A stretch of 9,816 bases of DNA from Spirochaetes bacterium RIFOXYC1_FULL_54_7. Its GTDB lineage: Bacteria; Spirochaetota; Spirochaetia; Treponematales; UBA12059. This document shows, one piece after another, positions 1-6,142 of the stretch. Position numbers and translations under genes: made by a program. A model generated the notes under the pieces. The model made no database searches. It was not told the DNA's origin and was given only the letters and a program-made list of their open reading frames with translations. Numbering within the stretch: the stretch's first letter is position 1; the number at the start of each line of letters is the position of its first letter. The DNA is taken from contig MIBM01000073.1 of assembly GCA_001830645.1 (NCBI GenBank), positions 3,253-13,068 on the forward strand, in the 5' to 3' direction.

Positions 1-1062
1 CTCCAGGCGATGGCAGATACGCTCGCGCATGCGGTAGCCGTGCTGGCCTATGCCTCCGGTAAATATCAGGGCATCAACCTTTACAAGGTTGGCCATGTAG
101 GCACCGATGTATTTGCGGACCCTATGGGCATAAACGTCCAGGGTCTCTATGGCGTTCTTGTCCTTGCGTTCTGCCGCGGTCTCCAGGTCACGCAGGTCGT
201 TGGATATGCCGGACAGCCCCAGGAGTCCGCTCTTTTTGTTGATCATGGTGGTCAGGTCCTTGGCGCTGTAGCCACGCTCCATGAGGTATCCAAGGATGGC
301 GGGGTCAAAGTCCCCGCTCCTGGTTCCCATCATCAGGCCTTCCAGGGGGGTAAAACCCATGGATGTGTCGATGGATTTACCCCGCTCTATGGCTGTGATA
401 GAGGCTCCGTTGCCAAGATGGCAGGTTATGAAATTGGTGTTTGCTGCCCTGCGGCCAAGAATCTCGAGGGCTCTTCGTGCGACATAACGGTGGCTGGTAC
501 CATGGAAACCATAACGGCGGATGCGGTGCTTGTCATACAGTTCCCGTGGCAGGCCGTACAGATAGGCTTCGGGCGGCATGGTCTGGTGGAAGGCGGTATC
601 GAAGACCGCCACCTGGGGTATGCCAGGCAGGAGCCGTTCGGTCTCCTCTATGCCCATCAGATTGGCTGGATTGTGCAATGGCGCCAACTCGACATTGTCC
701 TCTATCGCTTTGAGCACCTCTGCATCTATCTGTATCGATGCGGCGAACTTCTCGCCACCGTGCACAACCCGGTGACCCACGGCATCGATATCTTCTATAG
801 CCGCAAGAATGCCCTTTTCTGGATGTACCAAGGCTTTTCCGACATGCTGCATGGCTGATGCATGGTCACGAAAAGCCTCCTCTATCTTTATGTCTCCCTT
901 GGGCGAGGTCTGGCTCAGGACACCACAGGCTTCTCCGATGCGCTCCACCGAACCGCGACCGATGCTCTTCTGGTCCGGCATCTGGAATATTTCGTACTTG
1001 AGGGACGAACTGCCACTGTTCAGTACGAGTATGCATCTTCCATCTTTCGCCACGATTGCCAT
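1..1062 (-). CDS. ackA: Acetate kinase (C-terminus cut by window start)
   Basis: Cytoplasmic enzyme that interconverts acetyl phosphate + ADP and acetate + ATP, the substrate-level phosphorylation step of acetate fermentation. The 354 codons present read continuously, and roughly 45-50 residues of a usual ~400-residue enzyme lie outside the window. Family motifs in order: VLNSGSSSLKY (13-23), HRVVHGGE (97-104), FDTAFHQT (154-161), YGFHGTSHRYV (184-194), CHLGNGASI (214-222), TRSGDFDP (247-254) and FTGGIG (334-339). Residues N15, R98, H130, D155, H187, H215 and R248 line up with known acetate kinase active-site residues at a near-constant offset of 7-8. The start ATG (1060-1062) has a GGAAGG ribosome site at 1069-1074. 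rlmJ lies upstream on the same strand, 106 bp away, with a possible promoter between. The identification is very secure. The conserved C-terminal glutamate cannot be checked. Confidence 0.97.
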   Translation of the reverse strand, partial: MAIVAKDGRCILVLNSGSSSLKYEIFQMPDQKSIGRGSVERIGEACGVLSQTSPKGDIKIEEAFRDHASAMQHVGKALVHPEKGILAAIEDIDAVGHRVVHGGEKFAASIQIDAEVLKAIEDNVELAPLHNPANLMGIEETERLLPGIPQVAVFDTAFHQTMPPEAYLYGLPRELYDKHRIRRYGFHGTSHRYVARRALEILGRRAANTNFITCHLGNGASITAIERGKSIDTSMGFTPLEGLMMGTRSGDFDPAILGYLMERGYSAKDLTTMINKKSGLLGLSGISNDLRDLETAAERKDKNAIETLDVYAHRVRKYIGAYMANLVKVDALIFTGGIGQHGYRMRERICHRLE

Positions 1063-1093
1063 AATGATCCTTCCAATACTATCTATTGACTGT

Positions 1094-1104
1094 GGTCAGT
1101 GACC
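1094..1104. repeat. 11-bp perfect palindrome in the ackA leader
   Basis: GGTCA-G-TGACC is a perfect inverted repeat with 5-bp arms. It lies about 30 bp upstream of the ackA start and just downstream of the predicted transcription start. It could be half of a regulator site, but palindromes this short occur by chance and no regulator can be named. Confidence 0.25.
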
Positions 1105-1116
1105 CCAGCTGCAGAC

Positions 1117-1145
1117 ATGATACGCGAGGAAGTCGGATACTGCAA
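1117..1145 (-). promoter_or_regulatory. Possible sigma70-type promoter for ackA
   Basis: On the minus strand TTGCAG (1140-1145) is followed after exactly 17 bp by TATCAT (1117-1122). The -10 matches consensus at 5 of 6 positions, the -35 at only 3 of 6. Transcription would begin near 1110, about 48 bp upstream of the ackA start. The placement in the rlmJ-ackA gap is sensible, but the -35 is weak, so ackA may also be read through from rlmJ. Confidence 0.35.
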
Positions 1146-1168
1146 CTAATAAATCGTCCATAAAAGCA

Positions 1169-2092
1169 TTATTGCAGAAAACATTGCTTTCCTGAAGCCA
1201 GGGTCCAGCCAGCATTGCCATCCTGGCCCAAGGCTGCGGCAAGGATGGGCAGAATACCTTGCAGTGTCTTGATCAGGGTCCAGGGTGGGTTCAGTATCAT
1301 CATCCCGCTGCCTGCCATGCCCCGTTCCCCTGGAACCGAAGAGCGTATCCGCAATTCGGTCCGGAGGAAGCCATCCTCACCCAGCTGGCTTGCCAGGGCT
1401 GCAACAGCTGCAGGCAGGTCTTTGGCTTCCTGTCGTTCCAGCAGTGGATACCAGATCAGGTAGATGCCCGTATGGAATCGACCCAATGCATCCTTCAGGG
1501 CTGCGACGATGGAATCATAATCCTGGACCAGTTCGTATGACGGGTCGATGAGGATAAGACCTCGCCGGGTCGTTGGTGGCAGCAGTGCCTTGAGCTGGAC
1601 AAATCCGTCTGACTTCAGAACCTTGAAACGCCGGTCGGTAGAGAACCTCTCATCGAGCAGTGCATGGTCACTGACGTGCAGCTCACACAGCACAGCCCTG
1701 TCGCCGCGCCTCATGCACTGTGCGGCCAAGGCCGGGGAACCAGGATACCAGCTTCCGGCTTCCGGGACGCTGAAATCCTGTATGATTTTCAGATATCGGG
1801 TGATGGAGGAGGGCAGGGGGGCTGGCTCTGCAGTACCGGGAGCGCCAGGCCCGGCACTGGCTGCTTCAAGCCTGGTACCGTAGGCATTAAGCTTGTCAAT
1901 GCCGGCTGCCCACTCGCAGTTCATGGCTGCATAGCCTGAGTCCAGGGCGTAGGCTCCAGCTCCGGCATGCGTATCAACATACAAGTAGGGTTTGTCCTTG
2001 GTTGCCAGATGGTCCAGGCATTCCAGAAGGACAAGGTGCTTCAGCACATCGCCGTGGTTTCCTGCGTGGAAGGCGTGGCGGTAACTCAGCAT
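1169..2092 (-). CDS. rlmJ: 23S rRNA (adenine-N6)-methyltransferase RlmJ
   Basis: SAM-dependent methyltransferase family that makes N6-methyladenosine in 23S rRNA (A2030 in E. coli). The N-terminus carries the diagnostic YRHAFHAGNHGDVLKH block (4-19). The SAM-binding motif I is DTHAGAGAY (40-48). The catalytic motif IV reads DPSY (183-186), a variant of the (D/N)PP(Y/F) form. The C-terminal MAGSGMMILNPPW block (259-271) is also typical. At 307 residues it is somewhat longer than the ~280-residue E. coli protein; the excess includes an Ala/Pro/Gly-rich stretch at about 76-96, probably a surface loop. The ATG at 2090-2092 is the natural start because the conserved N-terminal block begins right there, but the ribosome site is poor. 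It is divergent from the redox operon. Target base is inferred from the family. Confidence 0.93.
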   Translation of the reverse strand: MLSYRHAFHAGNHGDVLKHLVLLECLDHLATKDKPYLYVDTHAGAGAYALDSGYAAMNCEWAAGIDKLNAYGTRLEAASAGPGAPGTAEPAPLPSSITRYLKIIQDFSVPEAGSWYPGSPALAAQCMRRGDRAVLCELHVSDHALLDERFSTDRRFKVLKSDGFVQLKALLPPTTRRGLILIDPSYELVQDYDSIVAALKDALGRFHTGIYLIWYPLLERQEAKDLPAAVAALASQLGEDGFLRTELRIRSSVPGERGMAGSGMMILNPPWTLIKTLQGILPILAAALGQDGNAGWTLASGKQCFLQ

Positions 2093-2180
2093 GGGTCAAT
2101 CCGATTCATACCTGCATCATATGCTGGTTGATGATATAAAATCGAGTGGGAGTCTATTAACATGAAGATATTTTCTACTT

Positions 2181-2199
2181 TTTCAATTGATTGTTGAAA
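2181..2199. repeat. Inverted repeat TTTCAA-N7-TTGAAA upstream of the -35
   Basis: Six-bp arms at 2181-2186 and 2194-2199 are separated by 7 bp and lie 15 bp upstream of the -35 box of the redox-operon promoter. The position suits an activator or a divergent repressor site, but the sequence is AT-rich and the repeat may be accidental. It does not match the Rex operator consensus I know (TTGTGAAN4TTCACAA). Confidence 0.25.
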
Positions 2200-2214
2200 T
2201 AATTATTTCGTCAC

Positions 2215-2243
2215 TTGACAGTATAAAATATGGATCTTATAAT
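2215..2243 (+). promoter_or_regulatory. Consensus sigma70 promoter of the redox operon
   Basis: TTGACA (2215-2220), a 17-bp spacer, then TATAAT (2238-2243): both hexamers and the spacing match the housekeeping consensus exactly. The DNA upstream is AT-rich, as expected of an UP-like element. The start point would be about 2250, giving a leader of roughly 44 nt before the ATG at 2294. No other promoter is apparent for the genes that follow, so it probably drives the whole nqr/rnf-like operon. Confidence 0.85.
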
Positions 2244-2253
2244 CTTAAATCAT

Positions 2254-2274
2254 ACTATATAAGTAGTATATAGT
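2254..2274. promoter_or_regulatory. 21-bp palindrome at the transcription start (candidate operator)
   Basis: ACTATATA-AGTAG-TATATAGT has perfect 8-bp arms (2254-2261 and 2267-2274) around a 5-bp centre. It starts about 11 bp after the -10 box and ends 20 bp before the start codon. A repressor bound here would block an otherwise very strong promoter. As RNA the hairpin would be AU-rich and weak, so a DNA operator is the better reading. The regulator is not in the window. Confidence 0.5.
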
Positions 2275-2293
2275 TTATCGATAGAGGTTATAC

Positions 2294-3274
2294 ATGATTT
2301 TTATCGAGCAGTTCCCGCAGTCAGACTCGCATGAACCCGAACCGCAATTAGGAACCCAATCAGGATACACTACCACTCTGACAAAAACCAATACTGATCT
2401 TCTGCGGGTTATTGTCGTTCTTCTGCCTGCCCATCCCTTCCAGTATGTGATGCATCAGAGTGTCCAGGCTCTGCTGCAACCAGAAATAATCAATAAAATG
2501 AAAGAAATGCATGGTATTACAGACTTGGTTTTTATAGTTAACAAGAATTTACACAAAGATTATGGACCTCTTCTGGAAGCCCTTCCCTGCCAAGCAATTT
2601 ATGAGTATCCAAGTTATCCGTTAGTTTCTAAAGCGCTTGCCTCAATGGATACCGCCAAGACCAGAGTCCTTTCCTGGTACGATTTTATAAGAGCTGGTAT
2701 GGCGTGCGCCGGGAAAACAGTAGTTGAATTTCCTGTTTCAGTTACCTGCATGGGTAGCCCTGGAGGGGGAAGGCGAAAGCCGCCTGAGAGACGGCTGTTT
2801 AAAGGTCCGATTTCCGTTGAAACCATTGTACAAGTATTTGGCCTGCAAAAGGACGAGAGTGTTTTCAGTGATCATCCATACGCTGGTAAGAGTATCGATC
2901 CCGGATTCCGGTTTACGGAAATGCAAGCCACAGAAGTTCTCATCTTTCCAAAAAACACCCGAAGATCCACACCGCTCACCCACAGGATTTTCGATCGTAT
3001 CCTGCCGGATCGCTTCAGATTCAGCGGATCCTATGATACCACTGGCTTGAAGTCTGTAAAGCCCTGCCACAAATGCCTTCAGTGCGTGACTATTTGCCCC
3101 GTTGCTCTTCACCCTTTCATCCTTTCCGCTATTACTGGGAAGGGTAGCCTTAAGGATGCCGCTGAATTTGATGCGGCGGATTGTATCGAGTGTGGCCTGT
3201 GCAATTATGTATGTCCGGCTGACTTGCCGCTCATGCAGAATATTGCACATCTGAAAAAGGAAATCGAAGCATGA
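2294..3274 (+). CDS. rnfC: RnfC-like 4Fe-4S subunit, N-terminally shortened, in the nqrA position
   Basis: Predicted cytoplasmic peripheral electron-transfer subunit. The C-terminus has two ferredoxin-type cluster motifs, CHKCLQCVTICP (258-269) and CIECGLCNYVCP (297-308), as in RnfC; NqrA has none. Residues about 36-90 resemble the second half of RnfC's Rossmann-like FMN domain, and about 150-230 its SLBB region. The first ~130 residues of typical RnfC (barrel-sandwich domain and GxGGAxFP-type glycine-rich loop) are missing: 326 residues against more than 430. No open frame upstream supplies them, since 2093-2293 is AT-rich promoter DNA. FMN/NADH binding is therefore doubtful, and I infer an Fe-S relay that leaves NADH oxidation to NqrF. 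GAGG at 2284-2287 supports the ATG. The stop overlaps the next start by 4 bp (ATGA). It could be an NqrA relative that gained clusters, but RnfC descent fits better. Confidence 0.8.
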   Translation: MIFIEQFPQSDSHEPEPQLGTQSGYTTTLTKTNTDLLRVIVVLLPAHPFQYVMHQSVQALLQPEIINKMKEMHGITDLVFIVNKNLHKDYGPLLEALPCQAIYEYPSYPLVSKALASMDTAKTRVLSWYDFIRAGMACAGKTVVEFPVSVTCMGSPGGGRRKPPERRLFKGPISVETIVQVFGLQKDESVFSDHPYAGKSIDPGFRFTEMQATEVLIFPKNTRRSTPLTHRIFDRILPDRFRFSGSYDTTGLKSVKPCHKCLQCVTICPVALHPFILSAITGKGSLKDAAEFDAADCIECGLCNYVCPADLPLMQNIAHLKKEIEA

Positions 3275-4248
3275 AGCTGGCTTATCTTACCACCGGAAGA
3301 GTCCCCCGGGAGGACCTGACACCAAGGCTTGGTACTTCAGATCGATACCTTGTTTCCATGGCAGTTCTCACCGCTAGTCTGGCTCTGCTTGTTGTTCCAA
3401 TTATGGGAAGGATTGGATATAAATTCCTGATCTTGCAAGGGGTCTGCATCCTGACGGGATTTATTGTTGAATCAGGCGGGGCACGACTGACCAAGCGAAC
3501 CCTTAACTATTTCGGGCCCGCGTCATGGATAATCTTCCCCTTCCTTGTTCCACCAGGCCTTCCGCTGTGGATGTCACTTGTTGGCCTGGCCCTGAGTCTT
3601 GTAATTACCCAGACCCTTTTTGGTGGTTTTGGCAGACATGTTGTCCATCCGGCGGTGTTTGCTCAACTAATCGTCATGCTCAACTTTCCTATGGTGTTCA
3701 ACGCTTCTTTCCTTGGGAATTTCAGAAGACCATTCTCGGGGTTTTCCATTTATTCATCCACTTCGCTGACAAGCATGACAGATTTTGATCTCCTCGCCAT
3801 AGGCCGCCGCCTTCCGCTCCGTGCAATGCTGACCGGACCCCATGTCGGATTCCCTGGAGAAATATTTCCAGGTCTCGTTATCATCGCAGGTTTGCTGTAT
3901 ATCATCCTGGGGGATGTAAATATTCGGACGCCTCTGGCATTTCTGGCAACAATGGTGTTAGCCAGTATGGGGGGAAATATCCTGTTTCCCGATAAGGTGT
4001 TGCCGGCTATGCAGGCAGTTGTGGGCGGTAGTACCCTTTTTTTTGCCTTTTTTATTTTTACAGATCACTGGACCAGTACAAAAACAAAGGGTGGAAGGCT
4101 AGCAGCCGGGGTGATGGCTGCCTTCATTACGATCATTGTGCGATCGTTCTCTCCGATCAGTGAAGGTATAGTGTTTGCTGCTATGTTCAACTACGCCTTT
4201 GGATCCTTGTATGACACGATTGCACTGGCTTTACGGAAGAAATTGTAG
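3271..4248 (+). CDS. rnfD: RnfD/NqrB family membrane subunit
   Basis: Polytopic inner-membrane subunit of the RNF/NQR ion pump, normally carrying covalent FMN and non-covalent flavin. The 325-residue length fits RnfD better than NqrB (over 400). Family landmarks: GGFGRHVVHPAVFAQ (118-132), the counterpart of the GG-G-N-FNPA segment; GFPGE (193-197), counterpart of the G-x-GE(T/S) segment; IFTDHWTST (262-270), counterpart of TDP-TSP; and GSLYD (311-315) near the C-terminus. Many hydrophobic segments, probably about ten helices, fill the chain. The usual flavinylation motif D-x-x-S-G-A-T is degenerate: the best aligned site is YSSTSL (161-166), with Thr164 as candidate acceptor and no aspartate at the usual place. 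Translation is probably coupled to the rnfC-like gene through the ATGA overlap, with AAAGGA just upstream. Confidence 0.88.
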   Translation: MKLAYLTTGRVPREDLTPRLGTSDRYLVSMAVLTASLALLVVPIMGRIGYKFLILQGVCILTGFIVESGGARLTKRTLNYFGPASWIIFPFLVPPGLPLWMSLVGLALSLVITQTLFGGFGRHVVHPAVFAQLIVMLNFPMVFNASFLGNFRRPFSGFSIYSSTSLTSMTDFDLLAIGRRLPLRAMLTGPHVGFPGEIFPGLVIIAGLLYIILGDVNIRTPLAFLATMVLASMGGNILFPDKVLPAMQAVVGGSTLFFAFFIFTDHWTSTKTKGGRLAAGVMAAFITIIVRSFSPISEGIVFAAMFNYAFGSLYDTIALALRKKL

Positions 4249-4259
4249 AGGCTCGTGCC

Positions 4260-4844
4260 ATGAAAAAACTTCCTGAAGAATTACGTATGTCCATCTTCCT
4301 CATCGTGCTTACCACAATCTGCACTGTCTCTCTTACAGCTGGGAACCTGATGTACATGAGGGTGCTTGCGGAGCAGGAACGGGAAATGCGGATGGATATA
4401 CTGAAGGGCTTCGGAGTCTCCTTTACCAAAGATACCTTCGATTCCATATTCAAGGAATTTGTAGAGGTGCGCAAAGAAAGTACCGGAACGTATTACTTCT
4501 ATGAAGGTTCACCGAGGCTGGTTTCTGTAATCACCGAGGGTAGTGGTCTTTGGAGCATCATAGAAATTTTCTTTTCCATCAATCTGGATACTTTCAGGAT
4601 GCAGGAATTGAAAGTGATCTCTCATGGAGAGACCCCGGGTCTTGGAGGACGAATCGAAGAACCCTGGTTTGCGGAACAGTTCGAGGATCTTGATGTCTCA
4701 AAAGGGGTCAGCCTGGTGGCAAAGACCACAGGTGCTCCAGGAGAAGTTGATGCGATAAGTGGAGCATCCAGAACCAGCGAGGGTGTCATGGCCATTATAA
4801 ACAAAGCCATAACCACTCTCCAGAACAGCATGAACCCAAAATGA
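4260..4844 (+). CDS. nqrC: NqrC/RnfG family subunit, flavinylation site carries Ser
   Basis: Membrane-anchored periplasmic FMN subunit of the NQR/RNF complex. One N-terminal transmembrane helix (about 11-33) is followed by a periplasmic FMN_bind domain. GSGLWSIIEIFFSI (94-107) is closer to NqrC's GLW-S block than to RnfG. HGETPGLGGRIEEPWF (122-137) is the conserved ETPGLG segment. The ApbE target motif near the C-terminus reads DAISGAS-R-T (164-172), so the residue that normally carries phosphoester-linked FMN (Thr in SGAT) is Ser170. Ser is chemically capable but unusual; Thr172 is two residues on. At 194 residues it is shorter than typical NqrC (about 255). It starts 11 bp after rnfD with GAGG in the gap. 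No apbE is present in this window. Confidence 0.9.
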   Translation: MKKLPEELRMSIFLIVLTTICTVSLTAGNLMYMRVLAEQEREMRMDILKGFGVSFTKDTFDSIFKEFVEVRKESTGTYYFYEGSPRLVSVITEGSGLWSIIEIFFSINLDTFRMQELKVISHGETPGLGGRIEEPWFAEQFEDLDVSKGVSLVAKTTGAPGEVDAISGASRTSEGVMAIINKAITTLQNSMNPK

Positions 4845-4874
4845 TAACCGTGTAAAGAATGAAAGGATAAATGC

Positions 4875-5498
4875 ATGGAAAGTGTTACAAAATCAAAGGG
4901 CTTCACATACTTCATAGAGTCCCTCTGGTACAATAATGCAACCTTCAGCATGGTGCTTGGAATCTGTTCTGCCCTGGCCGTTACAACCAATATGCGGAAT
5001 GCACTCGTGATGGGCTTGTCGGTTACAGGTGTTCTTATCATCAGCTCTACAGTCCTTTCAGCCATCCGGAGCATGATTCCGGAACGAGTCAGGCTGATCA
5101 CGTTTATGCTGATTATTTCCACTTTCGTGATAATGGCCGACTTCCTGCTCAAGGTATATTTGCCTACTATCAGCAAGGCTCTTGGACCCTATGTTGGCTT
5201 GATCATAACCAATTGTATTTTAATGGGTAGAGCCGAAGCCTTTGCCATCAAGCATGCGGTATGGCATTCGCTTTTGGATTCCGCGGGATCCGGTCTGGGA
5301 TATCTTGGATCCATTATGGTAATCGCGACGATCCGGGAATTGCTTGGATCGGGTTCGCTGTTCGGTTTGAGAATTCTTGGATCCTGGTGGCAAGGATGGG
5401 GTCTGTTGATGATGCCGGCAGGTGCTTTTTTCATCCTCGGTTTCTATATCATGACAGCGAATATCATACAGAAGCGTTTCATGAACCGATGCAAGTGA
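4875..5498 (+). CDS. nqrD: NqrD (RnfE family) membrane subunit
   Basis: Integral membrane subunit of about six helices that pairs with NqrE to form the pseudo-symmetric core through which electrons cross the membrane. The two signature segments are LGICSALAVTT (28-38) and GLIITNCILMGRAEAFA (108-124). They carry Cys31 and Cys114, which correspond to the NqrD cysteines that with two NqrE cysteines bind the intramembrane [2Fe-2S] cluster. IRELLGSGSLFG (153-164) is also a family block. Length (207) is normal for NqrD. The N-in-NN-x3-VLGICSALAVT pattern favours NqrD over RnfE, although the families are close. An AAAGGA ribosome site precedes the ATG; the gap after nqrC is 30 bp. Confidence 0.93.
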   Translation: MESVTKSKGFTYFIESLWYNNATFSMVLGICSALAVTTNMRNALVMGLSVTGVLIISSTVLSAIRSMIPERVRLITFMLIISTFVIMADFLLKVYLPTISKALGPYVGLIITNCILMGRAEAFAIKHAVWHSLLDSAGSGLGYLGSIMVIATIRELLGSGSLFGLRILGSWWQGWGLLMMPAGAFFILGFYIMTANIIQKRFMNRCK

Positions 5499-5513
5499 TG
5501 GAATCCCATTTCC

Positions 5514-5520
5514 GGAGGGG
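5514..5520 (+). promoter_or_regulatory. Strong ribosome-binding site of nqrE
   Basis: GGAGGGG lies 7 bp before the ATG at 5528 and is among the best Shine-Dalgarno sequences in the operon. It fixes the start of nqrE. Confidence 0.75.
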
Positions 5521-5527
5521 GTAAACA

Positions 5528-6109
5528 ATGCAAACCCTTGTAGTAATCTTCTTTTCATCAGCACTTACAAACAACATCGCGTTGACATATTTCCTTGGCA
5601 TGTGCCCATTTATTGCCATTTCCAAGAATGCCAAAGCGGCTTCTGGAATGGGAATGGCTGTCACTTATGTCATGTTTATAACTGCGGTTGCCAATCATGC
5701 GATCTACTATCTGGTTCTGGTTCCCTTAGGGTTGGAATTCCTGGCATTTCTAGTTTTCATCATAGTGATTGCCGGTATTGTACAAACCCTTGAAATGCTG
5801 GTGGAAAGGTTCTTTCCGGGGCTGTACAATTCCTTCGGAATCTTTCTTCCTCTGATAACAGTCAATTGTGCCATCCTTGGCCTTTCACTTTTCATGATAC
5901 TCAAGGATTACACCCTGCTTCAGGTAGTTTTTTATTCCGTTGGCTCAGGACTTGGATGGTGGCTAGCCATTGTGACTATGGCATCGCTGCGAAAATATCT
6001 CATCCTGAGTGAACCTCTGGAATCTTTAGGTGATGCGGGTATTACTGTAATCCTCGCAGGGTTCATGGCACTCAGTTTTTTCGGATTCTCCGGGATCTTG
6101 TCCGTGTAA
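5528..6109 (+). CDS. nqrE: NqrE (RnfA family) membrane subunit
   Basis: Six-helix membrane subunit, inverted-topology partner of NqrD. The conserved segments are ALTYFLGMCPFIAISK (18-33) and GIFLPLITVNCAILG (104-118). Cys26 and Cys114 correspond to the cluster-binding cysteines of NqrE/RnfA, so with NqrD Cys31 and Cys114 all four ligands of the intramembrane [2Fe-2S] cluster are present. LITVNCAILG, LGMC followed by an aromatic, and SGLGWWLAIV (140-149) point to NqrE rather than RnfA. Length (193) is normal. A 29-bp gap follows nqrD. Having both Cys pairs indicates that the membrane core is functional in spite of the unusual soluble subunits. Confidence 0.94.
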   Translation: MQTLVVIFFSSALTNNIALTYFLGMCPFIAISKNAKAASGMGMAVTYVMFITAVANHAIYYLVLVPLGLEFLAFLVFIIVIAGIVQTLEMLVERFFPGLYNSFGIFLPLITVNCAILGLSLFMILKDYTLLQVVFYSVGSGLGWWLAIVTMASLRKYLILSEPLESLGDAGITVILAGFMALSFFGFSGILSV

Positions 6110-6128
6110 GACTGGGTAAATATCCAGG

Positions 6129-6135
6129 AAAGGGG
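6129..6135 (+). promoter_or_regulatory. Ribosome-binding site that sets a TTG start for nqrF
   Basis: AAAGGGG is 7 bp before TTG 6143. The next in-frame start, ATG 6152, would be 16 bp away, which is too far. This favours TTG. Confidence 0.6.
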
Positions 6136-6142
6136 TTTTCAT

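Noticed and set aside
10..858. Long plus-strand open frame (282 codons) opposite acetate kinase
   Set aside because: It is the antisense shadow of ackA; the minus-strand reading has every acetate kinase motif, while this one resembles nothing.
2100..2170. Promoter for rlmJ on the minus strand
   Set aside because: Only poor -35/-10 candidates with wrong spacing were found, so no specific site can be supported.
2738..3250. Minus-strand open frame of 170 codons inside the rnfC-like gene
   Set aside because: It is antisense to a gene with clear ferredoxin motifs, lacks a ribosome site and shows no family features.
5281..5392. Clustered GGATCC/TTGGATC words in nqrD as a possible repeat element
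   Set aside because: They encode recurring Gly-Ser/Leu-Gly-Ser residues in different contexts and have no regular spacing.
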